From the NCBI GenBank assembly GCA_016213695.1, contig JACQZV010000072.1, positions 1 to 46,407 of the forward strand: a DNA stretch of 46,407 nucleotides, given 5' to 3'. Shown piece by piece: positions 7,780-15,582 of this stretch. The notes beneath the pieces are model-generated. The model was not told the DNA's origin. It ran no database searches and saw only the letters and a program-made list of their open reading frames with translations. Numbering within the stretch: the stretch's first letter is position 1; every line of letters starts with the position of its first letter. Both the position numbers and the translations under genes were made by a program. The stretch comes from Acidobacteriota bacterium. Lineage in GTDB: Bacteria; Acidobacteriota; Vicinamibacteria; Vicinamibacterales; UBA2999.

Positions 7780-8863
7780 TCGCCGCCTGATCGCGGCGCT
7801 GGCCGTCCTGAGCCTCGCCTGGCCGGCGGCCTCCCGCGCGCAGGACCCCGGGGCATGGAACCCCCCGGGTCTGGACGCCGCGGCTCGGCGGCTGCCGCGC
7901 CTGCACAGCCTGCTCGTGAGCCGGGGCGGCGAGCTGGTCTTCGAGCGGTATTTCCACGGCGCCAGCCGCGACCGGGCCGCCAACATCAAGTCGGCATCGA
8001 AGAGCGTGATCTCGGCGCTTGTCGGCATTGCCATCGACCGCCGGCTCATTCAGGGCGTGACCGCGCCGATCGCGACCTACTTCCCGGAGCTCGCGCGGGA
8101 TCCGGATCCGCGCAAGCGCGCCATCACCGTCGAGCACCTGCTGACCATGCGGCCGGGGCTCGAGGGGACGAGCAATCGCAACTACGGCGCCTGGGTGACA
8201 AGCGGCAACTGGGTGCGGCACGCCCTTGCCCGCCCGATGTTCGCGGCGCCTGGCGAGGAGATGGAGTACAGCACCGGCAACACGCACCTGCTGTCGGCCA
8301 TCGTCACGAAGGCGTCGGGCACCAGCACGTGGCAGTTTGCAAACGAGGTGCTCGCGAAGCCTTTGGGGTTTACGCTCGCCCCGTGGCCGCGCGATCCGCA
8401 GGGGATCTACTTCGGCGGCAACGACATGCTGATGACGCCGCGGCAGATGCTCGCGTTCGGCGAGCTGTATCTGAACACGGGACGGATGGCCGGCCGGCAG
8501 ATCGTGCCTGCGTCCTGGGTCGAGCGATCCTGCGACGGCCGCGCGCGCACTCGTCGTCCGGGGAGCCCGGGATTTGACGCGCGTGGAGTGTTCGATCCCC
8601 TGCGCGATCGCACCTACGGCTATCTGTGGTGGGTGTACGACATCCGCGGCTACAAGACCTGTTTTGCGTGGGGGTATGGGGGCCAGTACGTCTTCGTCGT
8701 GCCGCGGCTCGACCTGGTCATTGTCACGACGTCGACGCCCGACGTCAGCGAAGAGCGGCGGGATCACCGCCGGCTGCTCTTCGAGCTGCTCGACCGGTTC
8801 GTCGTGGCGCCGCTCTCCGCCGGCCGCTCCGTCAGGCCGGCTGCCGCAGGAACCAGCGATTGA
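7709..8863 (+). CDS. Exported serine hydrolase of the beta-lactamase/PBP family
   Basis: The protein has 384 residues. The start is uncertain: the ATG at 7709 overlaps the FHA gene by 71 bp, and a TTG at 7754 is also possible. Either gives a signal peptide (LIAALAVLSLAWPAASRAQ). The catalytic SxxK is SASK, Ser95 to Lys98. A YxT/N-like motif occurs in MEYSTGNTH, followed by a GYGGQYVFV strand in place of the KTG triad. HLLTMRPGLEGT is also typical of the family. This class includes esterases, D-aminopeptidases and carboxypeptidases, and real beta-lactamase activity is unlikely to be its main role. Its 3' end overlaps the convergent flavoprotein gene by 32 bp. Confidence 0.85.
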   Translation: MRSSSGRRGRATRFGLPFSITKADRRLIAALAVLSLAWPAASRAQDPGAWNPPGLDAAARRLPRLHSLLVSRGGELVFERYFHGASRDRAANIKSASKSVISALVGIAIDRRLIQGVTAPIATYFPELARDPDPRKRAITVEHLLTMRPGLEGTSNRNYGAWVTSGNWVRHALARPMFAAPGEEMEYSTGNTHLLSAIVTKASGTSTWQFANEVLAKPLGFTLAPWPRDPQGIYFGGNDMLMTPRQMLAFGELYLNTGRMAGRQIVPASWVERSCDGRARTRRPGSPGFDARGVFDPLRDRTYGYLWWVYDIRGYKTCFAWGYGGQYVFVVPRLDLVIVTTSTPDVSEERRDHRRLLFELLDRFVVAPLSAGRSVRPAAAGTSD

Positions 8864-9917
8864 TCAGGACATGGCGCGTGAACGCGCGCGAGCGGAGCAG
8901 GAGGCGTCCGATCGACCGCGCCGCGCCCGCCAGCGCGTCCGGCGTCCGGGCGGCCGCCGGATAGCGGCTCCGCAGCGCGGCCTCGTAGGGCCGGAGGTCG
9001 TCACGCTGGACGCGCCCGCCGCCGGCAATCAAGGTTTCCGCCGCGAGTCGTCCGGACTCCACGGCCGGCTTGATCCCCTCGCCGCTTTCCGGGTACGCGA
9101 GGCCCGCCGCGTCGCCGGCCACGAGCACGCCGTCGCCGATGAGCGGGCGCGGCCCGGTGCCCCGCGCGAGGTAGGCGTGCCCGTGCCAGCGCACGAGCGA
9201 CGCCCGTCGCGCCAGGCCGCGGCGCTCGAGAAACGGGATGAAGTCGTCGAGGTGCGGATTCAGGTCGCCGTGGTCCCGCCGCCCCAGGCCGATATTGAGG
9301 TAGTCCCCCTTCCGTACGCACCAGCCGTACCCCTCCAGATCGCGGCAGAAGAACAATTCCGGCATTTCGCCGGTCACGTCGCTGCCGTTCGCTTCGAGCC
9401 TGAACTCGGCCTCCTTCGCGACGACGGGCCGCGCGGTATCGGCGCCGCCGCGCAGTTGTCGCGCCACCGGACAGAAGTGCCCGCCGGCGCCGACAACCAC
9501 CGGCGCGCTGATGGCGTCGTTGGCAATCCACGTCCCGTCGCGCCTGACGAGCGACGCGAGCGGCGTGCCGTCGACGACGCGCGCGCCGGAGCGGCGCAGG
9601 AGGTAGGCGTCGAATTCGCAGCGTCGGATGGCATAGCTGACGACGCCGGGATACCGGGTCTCGATCGCCCGCTGTCCCATCACCGAGGTGCGGAAGCCGG
9701 TGATGTCCTGGATGATCAATCCGGCGGCGCGGTAGTCGGCGGGGTCGAGATCGAGCAGCGTGAACACGCCGGGCGTGACCCATCCGGCGCACACCTTGTC
9801 ACGCGGAAACCGCGCGCGGTCGAGGACGGCGACGTTCCACCCGGCCTGCGTGAGGGCGCGCGCGCAGGTCGATCCGGCGGGGCCGCCGCCGACCACGAGC
9901 GCATCGCACTGCATCAT
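8832..9917 (-). CDS. FAD-dependent oxidoreductase, geranylgeranyl-reductase family
   Basis: The protein has 361 residues. The N-terminal Rossmann motif is ALVVGGGPAGSTCARAL, followed by DRARFPRDKVCAGW, the cysteine-containing segment typical of geranylgeranyl reductases. The second FAD motif is VLVAGDAAGLAYPESGEGI. Members reduce isoprenoid or other unsaturated lipid chains, or act as halogenase-like monooxygenases. The start lies 10 nt after the stop of the cyclopropane-synthase-type gene, so the two form an operon and probably act on the same lipids. Two adjacent ATGs (9917 and 9914) can serve as start. The natural substrate is unknown. Confidence 0.85.
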   Translation of the reverse strand: MMQCDALVVGGGPAGSTCARALTQAGWNVAVLDRARFPRDKVCAGWVTPGVFTLLDLDPADYRAAGLIIQDITGFRTSVMGQRAIETRYPGVVSYAIRRCEFDAYLLRRSGARVVDGTPLASLVRRDGTWIANDAISAPVVVGAGGHFCPVARQLRGGADTARPVVAKEAEFRLEANGSDVTGEMPELFFCRDLEGYGWCVRKGDYLNIGLGRRDHGDLNPHLDDFIPFLERRGLARRASLVRWHGHAYLARGTGPRPLIGDGVLVAGDAAGLAYPESGEGIKPAVESGRLAAETLIAGGGRVQRDDLRPYEAALRSRYPAAARTPDALAGAARSIGRLLLRSRAFTRHVLINRWFLRQPA

Positions 9918-9927
9918 GACGCGGGGT

Positions 9928-11160
9928 TCAGTCCAGGCCGATCAGTTCGTACGACGCGCGCGGACCGGCGCTGCGGTAGATCTCGGCGCGCGTCCAGTGC
10001 GGCGGGTCCGCCTCCGCTGGCGCGAACACGACCTGGAACAGCTGGAGCGACCCGGTGACAAACGCCGCTTCCGACCCGGCGAGGTAGAGCTCCCAGGCGC
10101 GCCTGAACTCCTCGCTGTAGCGCGTGCGGACCTGGTCGCCCATGGCCGCAAACCGGCGGCTCCAGTGCGCGAGCGTGCGCGCGTAGTGCAGGCGGAGATT
10201 CTCGACGTCGAGGATCGACATCCGGGCCGGGGCCAGCACCCGGGTCGCTACTTCAGCCAGCGCCGGCGGATACCCGCCCGGAAAGATGCGGCGCCTGATC
10301 CACGCGTTGAGCGGACGCGGCTGGTCACGGCCGATGAAGTGCAGCAGCCCGCGGCCGCACGTGCGCCGCACGGCGCGGGTGAGGACGGCGGCCAGAGACG
10401 GGAAGTGCTTCAACCCCACATGTTCCAGCATGCCCACCGACACGAACACGTCGTACTCACCCCGCACGTTCCGGTAGTCGTCCTCGATGAACTCGACCTG
10501 CGAGGCGAGCCCCTCGCGGGCGGCGCGCGTCCGGGCGTACGCGGTCTGCTCGCGCGAAATATTGAACGCCTTCACCCGCACGCCGTACTCCCGCGCCATG
10601 TGCAGCGCCAGGGCGCCCCATCCGCAGCCCGCTTCGACGACCGTCTCGCCGGGCCGCAGCCGCAGCTTCCGGCAGACGAGATCCATCTTGGCGATCTGCG
10701 CCCGTTCGAGCGTCAGATCCGGATGCTCGAAGTACGCGCACGTGTAGAGCAGCTCCCGGTCCAGCCAGCCGCTGTAGAAGTCGTTGCCGAGGTCGTAGTG
10801 ATGGTGCACGTTGCGGCGGGACCGCCGCGGGGTGTTGGCGGGCGGGAACCGCAGCGTCAGCCGATCGCGCAACGTCGGCGTCAGGCTCAGCCGGGAGACG
10901 GCTTCCAGCACGGGCTCGAGCCCGCCGCGGACCTCGAGCGTCCCGGTCATGTAGGTCTCGCCGAAATGCAGGTGCGGGTCGAACAGCACGCGCCGGAGCG
11001 TTCGTGCGTCGCGGACGACGAGGGCCCCGACCGGCGGGTCGACCCCGTCGTAGGGCGAGCTGCCGTCCCAGAGCTCCAGCCGCACGCGTGCCGGCGCCAG
11101 CCTGCGCTGGAGCGCACCGGCCAGCCGCCTCGCGACCCAGCCCACCGACGCAGAGGACAT
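9928..11160 (-). CDS. cfa: Cyclopropane-fatty-acyl-phospholipid synthase family methyltransferase
   Basis: The protein has 410 residues and transfers a methyl/methylene group from S-adenosylmethionine to a fatty acyl chain. The SAM loop is VVEAGCGWGALAL (about 174-186), and YDLGNDFY lies at 122-129. Residues matching the E. coli CFA bicarbonate site are present: Cys141 (LYTCAYF), Glu246 (SVGMLEHVG), His274 (LLHFIG) and Tyr326 (LHYARTLAHW). I chose the ATG at 11160 because residues upstream do not belong to the family. True cyclopropane synthesis and mid-chain methylation cannot be told apart from sequence alone. The flavoprotein downstream would fit a methylation plus reduction route. Confidence 0.92.
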   Translation of the reverse strand: MSSASVGWVARRLAGALQRRLAPARVRLELWDGSSPYDGVDPPVGALVVRDARTLRRVLFDPHLHFGETYMTGTLEVRGGLEPVLEAVSRLSLTPTLRDRLTLRFPPANTPRRSRRNVHHHYDLGNDFYSGWLDRELLYTCAYFEHPDLTLERAQIAKMDLVCRKLRLRPGETVVEAGCGWGALALHMAREYGVRVKAFNISREQTAYARTRAAREGLASQVEFIEDDYRNVRGEYDVFVSVGMLEHVGLKHFPSLAAVLTRAVRRTCGRGLLHFIGRDQPRPLNAWIRRRIFPGGYPPALAEVATRVLAPARMSILDVENLRLHYARTLAHWSRRFAAMGDQVRTRYSEEFRRAWELYLAGSEAAFVTGSLQLFQVVFAPAEADPPHWTRAEIYRSAGPRASYELIGLD

Positions 11161-11188
11161 GGCCACAGAAAAATACAACGACACCGCC

Positions 11189-11230
11189 GAAAGCCCAAGG
11201 CCAAAGCCGACAGCCCACTTTCCACTTTGC
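11189..11230. repeat. Degenerate heptamer-like repeat between divergent genes
   Basis: The stretch can be read as six loose 7-mers (AAGCCCA, AGGCCAA, AGCCGAC, AGCCCAC, TTTCCAC, TTTGCGC). It resembles a decayed relative of the clean heptamer arrays elsewhere in this window. It lies in the 146-bp spacer between the cfa and malate synthase starts. Periodicity is weak and could be chance. Confidence 0.3.
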
Positions 11231-11306
11231 GCCGGCCGGTCACGTTGACCCACCGGCCCCGCAGGTAGTACAAAGAACGGCCCGTACCGACCTTTGGAGG
11301 CGCCTG

Positions 11307-13400
11307 GTGCCAACCCTGCAGATCCGCTCCGACATCCGCCAGCAGTACTCGCTCTTCGGCGCGTATACCGTCAACGGCCGCACGGTCGTCGTCGAAGACC
11401 TGATTGTCGATCTGACCAGAGCCATCCGCGGCGAACTGCCGCAGTTGCTCGCCGACCGCCACGCGTTTCTGGAGCGGGTCGGCCGGAAGGCAGCGCGGTA
11501 CGGATTCCTGCCCGGGCCCGACGTCGTGGGCGACGCCGACGGCACCAGCACGACGGTGGACCGGATCCGGCGCGGCATGCTCGACGGCTTTTTCGGCCGG
11601 ACGACGGCCGACGCCTGGCGGCTCAACCCGACGGTGCCGATTCCCCCCGACACGATGCGGCCGGGGCTCGAAGGCACCGGTCCCGCGATCGACCTCGGCA
11701 TGGCGTTCGGCGCGCTCAACAGCGGCGCGTCGCAGTGGATGTGGGACTGGGAGGACGCCGGCGGCGATTACCGGGATCAGCTCTATCGCGCGTGGGTGAA
11801 CCTGGCCGACATCCTGGCGCACACGTGGGACGACAAGCCCTACGTGCATCCGACCAAGCAGCGCTCCTACCGGATCGAGGTGCCGCCGGCGCAGTGGCCC
11901 ACGATCTTTCACCGCGTGCCGGGCCTGCACCTGCGCAACCGGCAGATGACGCTCGACGGCGAGCACGTGCCGGCCATTGTCCCCGCGCTCGTGATCCACG
12001 CGGTGAGCAACTACGAATCACAGCAGCGCAACGGATCCGGCATCTACTACTACGTGCCGAAGATCGAAACGTGGCAGGAGGCGCGGCTGGTTGCGACGCT
12101 GCTGAAGCGGCTCGAGGGGGCGCTCGGCCTGCGCCGCGGGACGCTCAAGATCAAGATGCTCAACGAGCGGGCGGAGTACGCGCTGCAGCAGGAAGTCATC
12201 ATGTGGGTGCTGCGCGAGAACCTCATCGGCCCCAACGTCGGCCGCTGGGACTACATCAACAGCCGCGAGGAGATGTTCCGGCACGATCCGGCGATGGTCA
12301 TTCCGGACCCGAACGCGGTCACCATGACCGAGCCGTCGATGTCGTACTACACGATGCGCAACGCGCTGCTGGCGACGCTGGCGGGCGGCATGCCGATTGG
12401 CGGCATGGCGGCGCAGATGCAGAACCCGCACGCGCCCGAAAACGACGCGAAGGCGCTGCGCGACATCTGGTTCGACAAGCTGCGCGAGCGGCTGACCGGG
12501 CTCCTCCGCATCGAAGGCACGCTCCACGACACGTACCGCCAGAGCTGGGTGGCCACCGTGCAGCGCGACTACGTCGACGCGGGGCGCGAGCCGCTCGTCA
12601 CCGCCCTCGACAGCCTCGAACAGGTCGTCGCGAAGCTGACGGCCGAGGAACGCGGCCGGCTCGAGACGCTCGGGCTCATCAAGGGGGGCCGCATTACGCC
12701 CCTGGAGCTCACCTCGGCCGACCTGACCGTCGAGAAGCTCTTCTCGGAAGAGGCGCGCGAGCGCCTGCTCGCCCGCCCGAAGGGACCCACCACGGAGGAC
12801 GGCCTTCGCTACGCGATGTACATGGCCACCGAGTACATGTACCAGCAGCTGCAGGGCAACAACGCCGCGGCCATTCTCGACCCGAGAACCGGCCTGCGAT
12901 TCATGAACGATCTGGCAACCTACGAAATCTTCTGGCACTTCCTGTACCTGACGGTCTACCACGGCGCGGAGCTCTCGGCCGACGGCGTGATGTCGAAGAA
13001 AGGCGACCGGGTCACCCCGGAGCTGTTCTCGAAGCTCATCGACGAGCGGCGCGACACCGTCAAGGAGCTGTTCAAGACGCTGAACGTCGTCTACGAGCGG
13101 ACGCATGCCGAGCTGGTGCTCCAGGTGCTGAAGCGGCAGATCATCACCACGGGTCCGGACGGCCGCCTGGTGCCGCAGCCGCGCTGGATCAAGTACGGAT
13201 CGCGGGTGCTGCTGTCGCTCATCGAACAGCCCGCGGCCGACCAGCAGGCGATTCTCGATGCGATTCTGAGCGATCGGCAGGACGTGGCGGCGCGGCTCGC
13301 GCGCGAGGGCGACCCGGCCGCGCGTGTGCGGCTCGAGAAGGCCCTCCAGGCGCACGACTACGTGTACGACGTGATGCAAGGGGCCGCGCCGGCGGCATAA
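11307..13400 (+). CDS. Malate synthase family protein, enlarged form
   Basis: The protein has 697 residues, against about 530 for malate synthase A and 720 for type G. The motifs are type A: MWDWEDAGGDY (compare the MADFED region), MLNERAEYALQQEVIMWVL, GPNVGRWDYIN at about 310-319, and MNDLATYEIFW with Asp535 at the place of the catalytic base. The enzyme would condense glyoxylate with acetyl-CoA to malate. Differences are MLNERA in place of the usual LIETLPA, and a C-terminal extension of more than 100 residues. The GTG start at 11307 is preceded by GGAGG with 6-nt spacing; the open frame upstream of it is not family-like. No isocitrate lyase is nearby, so glyoxylate would have to come from another route, or the acyl-CoA or oxoacid may differ. 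Confidence 0.85.
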   Translation: MPTLQIRSDIRQQYSLFGAYTVNGRTVVVEDLIVDLTRAIRGELPQLLADRHAFLERVGRKAARYGFLPGPDVVGDADGTSTTVDRIRRGMLDGFFGRTTADAWRLNPTVPIPPDTMRPGLEGTGPAIDLGMAFGALNSGASQWMWDWEDAGGDYRDQLYRAWVNLADILAHTWDDKPYVHPTKQRSYRIEVPPAQWPTIFHRVPGLHLRNRQMTLDGEHVPAIVPALVIHAVSNYESQQRNGSGIYYYVPKIETWQEARLVATLLKRLEGALGLRRGTLKIKMLNERAEYALQQEVIMWVLRENLIGPNVGRWDYINSREEMFRHDPAMVIPDPNAVTMTEPSMSYYTMRNALLATLAGGMPIGGMAAQMQNPHAPENDAKALRDIWFDKLRERLTGLLRIEGTLHDTYRQSWVATVQRDYVDAGREPLVTALDSLEQVVAKLTAEERGRLETLGLIKGGRITPLELTSADLTVEKLFSEEARERLLARPKGPTTEDGLRYAMYMATEYMYQQLQGNNAAAILDPRTGLRFMNDLATYEIFWHFLYLTVYHGAELSADGVMSKKGDRVTPELFSKLIDERRDTVKELFKTLNVVYERTHAELVLQVLKRQIITTGPDGRLVPQPRWIKYGSRVLLSLIEQPAADQQAILDAILSDRQDVAARLAREGDPAARVRLEKALQAHDYVYDVMQGAAPAA

Positions 13401-13403
13401 AGG

Positions 13404-13445
13404 CCCACCGCCCACTGCCCACTGCCGACTGCCGATTGCCGATTG
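13404..13445. repeat. Heptamer tandem array (six perfect-length units)
   Basis: Six consecutive 7-mers are CCCACCG, CCCACTG, CCCACTG, CCGACTG, CCGATTG and CCGATTG. They start 3 nt after the malate synthase stop and end just before the ribosome-binding site of the MFS gene. This is the reverse complement of the CAGTGGG/CAGTCGG units at 38763 and 43706. Confidence 0.9.
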
Positions 13446-13456
13446 AGAGGAGCGGG

Positions 13457-14689
13457 ATGATGAACGTGAACAATCGCTGGTTCCAGCTGGGCGCGTCTCT
13501 CGTCGCCATGATCATGATCGCCAACCTGCAGTACGCGTGGACGCTGTTCGTCAATCCGCTGCGGGAGGGCAACGGCTGGACGCTGGCCGACGTGCAGTGG
13601 GCGTTCACGCTCTTCATCCTGTGTCAGACGTGGGTGCAGCCGCTCGACGGCTGGCTCATCGACCGGCTCGGGCCCCGCTACTTCATCACGGCGGCCGGCG
13701 TGCTCTGCGGCTGCGGCTGGGCGGGCATGGGCTACGCCACGTCGGTGCCGATGCTGTACGTGCTGTACGCGCTGGCCGGCACCGGCGCCGCGTTTGTCTA
13801 CAGCGGCTGCATCGGCTCCGCGCTCAAGTGGTTCCAGGATCGGCGCGGGTTTGCCGCGGGCATCATCGCGGCCGGTTTTGGCGGCGGCACGGCGCTCTTC
13901 ATTCCCCTCATTTCCAGCCTCATCGCGAACCAGGGATACAGGGCCGCGTTCTTCTGGACCGGCATCCTGCAGGGGCTGGTGATTCTCGTCGTCGCGCAGT
14001 TCCTGCGGCATCCGGCGCACGCGGCGGTCGCCGCCGCGGCGCGCAGCGGCACCGGCGCCGCCCGGCCGCAGTACACGACCGCCGAAATGGTGCGGACACC
14101 GCACTTCTACGTGATGTACGCGATGTTCGTCATGATGAGCATTGGCGGCCTCATGGTGACGGCGCAGGCCGGACCGATCGCGAAGGTCTGGGGGCTCTCG
14201 ACCGCCGCGCTGACGCTCGCGGCGTCGCTCAGCCCTGTGGCCAACGGCGCGAGCCGGGTGTTCTGGGGCTGGGCCTCGGATCGCCTGGGCCGCGAGAAGT
14301 CGATGATCATCGCGTTCGTGCTGCAGGCGATCGCGCTGCTGCTCGTGCTCGGCGTCGGCCACCTGTCGGCCGCCTGGTTCGCGGCGACGCTCGTCTTCGT
14401 CTACTTCACCTGGGGCGAGATCTACTCGCTCTTCCCGTCGCTCACCGGCGACTATTTCGGCGCGCGGCACGCCACGTCGAACTACGCCGTGATGTATACG
14501 GCCAAGGGCGCGGCGTCCATTGTCGGCGGCGGGCTCGCCGCGATGCTCTTCGAACGGTTCGGCAGCTGGTCGGCGGCCTTCTACGGCAGCGCGGCGCTCG
14601 CGCTCGTTGCCGCCGGTCTGGCTGTCGGTCTCCGCGCGGTCGGTGCGCCGGCACGCCGCGATCACCCTCTTCCAGTGGTAAGCAGCTGA
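13457..14689 (+). CDS. MFS transporter, oxalate/formate antiporter (OFA) family
   Basis: The protein has 410 residues and about 12 predicted membrane helices. Typical OFA-family segments are NLQYAWTLFVNPL in helix 1, FTLFILCQTWVQPLDGWLIDRLGPR (helix 2 plus loop), SGCIGSALKWFQDRRGFAAG, and WGWASDRLGREKSM in the second half. OFA carriers exchange small mono- and dicarboxylates. The gene sits between malate synthase and a 2-oxoacid hydratase-like enzyme, so a C2-C5 oxoacid or dicarboxylate is the likely cargo (inference). GAGAGGAG precedes the ATG. Its stop overlaps the next start (TGATG), showing tight coupling. Confidence 0.88.
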   Translation: MMNVNNRWFQLGASLVAMIMIANLQYAWTLFVNPLREGNGWTLADVQWAFTLFILCQTWVQPLDGWLIDRLGPRYFITAAGVLCGCGWAGMGYATSVPMLYVLYALAGTGAAFVYSGCIGSALKWFQDRRGFAAGIIAAGFGGGTALFIPLISSLIANQGYRAAFFWTGILQGLVILVVAQFLRHPAHAAVAAAARSGTGAARPQYTTAEMVRTPHFYVMYAMFVMMSIGGLMVTAQAGPIAKVWGLSTAALTLAASLSPVANGASRVFWGWASDRLGREKSMIIAFVLQAIALLLVLGVGHLSAAWFAATLVFVYFTWGEIYSLFPSLTGDYFGARHATSNYAVMYTAKGAASIVGGGLAAMLFERFGSWSAAFYGSAALALVAAGLAVGLRAVGAPARRDHPLPVVSS

Positions 14690-15513
14690 TGACTGACTCT
14701 CGCGTACCCGCGCTCGCGCGCGAACTCCTGGACGCATTCACCACCGGTGCCCGCGTGCCGGTTCCCCCCTCGGCGCGTCCCGGGGGCATCGATGTCAACA
14801 CGGGGTACGCCGTCGAAGCGGAGATCGTCCGCCTGCGGCGCGCGGCGGGACGCCGGACCGTCGGTCGCAAGATCGGCGTGGCGAACCGCGCCGTGTGGCC
14901 CGCGATGGGGATTACGACCGTCGTCTGGGGAAACATGTACGACGACACGGTCCAGCAGGCGAAGAGCGGCCGCGCGACGCAGTCGCTCGCGCGCATGCGC
15001 GCCCCGCGTATCGAGCCGGAGGTCGTCGTCAAGCTGAAGGGGGTGCCGCCGGCCGGCGCCGGGGCCGCAGCCGTCATCGAGGCCGTGGACTGGATGGCGC
15101 TCGGCTTCGAGATCGTCGACTGCCCGTTTCCCGACTGGAAGTTCAAGGGTGGGGATTTTCTCGCGTCCCTCGGCCTGCACGCCGCCCTCGTGGTCGGCAC
15201 GCCCCGGACCATCCGGCGCGACGAGGTGGCGGCGCTTGTCGACCAGTTCGCCGCGTTCAAGACGCGCCTGTCGAGGAACGGCCAGATCGTGGAAGAGGGC
15301 GGTGGGAAAAATGTCCTGGAGAGCCCCGCGCTGTGCCTGGCCGAGTTTGTCGCGGCCGTCCCCGCGCAGCCGGGCGTGGAGCCGCTCGGGGCCGGCGAGC
15401 TGATCAGTACCGGGTCGACAACGGCGGCCAAGCCCGTGGCGGCCGGCGAGCAGTGGACGATGGAGGTGGAGGGTCTCGACCTGGCGCCGCTCACCGTGGA
15501 CCTGGTTGCGTAG
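14689..15513 (+). CDS. 2-oxopent-4-enoate hydratase / fumarylacetoacetate-hydrolase superfamily protein
   Basis: The protein has 274 residues, the usual length of the MhpD/XylJ/CatD group. Seen segments are GYAVEAEIVRLRRAAGRRTVG, KIGVANRAVWPAMG, APRIEPEVVVKL (the acidic metal-binding strand), ALGFEIVDCPFPDW and a C-terminal GELISTGSTTAAKPV. The family uses Mg/Mn to hydrate 2-hydroxydienoates or to decarboxylate 2-oxoacids in catabolism of aromatic meta-cleavage products or sugar acids. The ATG overlaps the MFS stop by one base. No dioxygenase or aldolase partner is in the window, so the pathway is not fixed. No ribosome-binding site is needed if translation reinitiates. Confidence 0.85.
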   Translation: MTDSRVPALARELLDAFTTGARVPVPPSARPGGIDVNTGYAVEAEIVRLRRAAGRRTVGRKIGVANRAVWPAMGITTVVWGNMYDDTVQQAKSGRATQSLARMRAPRIEPEVVVKLKGVPPAGAGAAAVIEAVDWMALGFEIVDCPFPDWKFKGGDFLASLGLHAALVVGTPRTIRRDEVAALVDQFAAFKTRLSRNGQIVEEGGGKNVLESPALCLAEFVAAVPAQPGVEPLGAGELISTGSTTAAKPVAAGEQWTMEVEGLDLAPLTVDLVA

Positions 15514-15582
15514 CGCTCCCCATTCCCGTCGCGCGTACGGTATGCTCCGTCGCACGAGCGCGCACTTCAACGAGGAGGCATC

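Noticed and set aside
7556-8863. Serine hydrolase starting near 7556
   Set aside because: The upstream residues are the FHA gene read in another frame; signal-peptide placement favours 7709 or 7754.
11004-11306. N-terminal extension of malate synthase in the open frame
   Set aside because: It overlaps the cfa gene antisense, and GGAGG sits exactly before the GTG at 11307.
12018-13415. A 465-codon minus-strand frame opposite malate synthase
   Set aside because: It is rich in Arg/His/Glu/Val without any fold signature, and the plus-strand frame carries the catalytic motifs.
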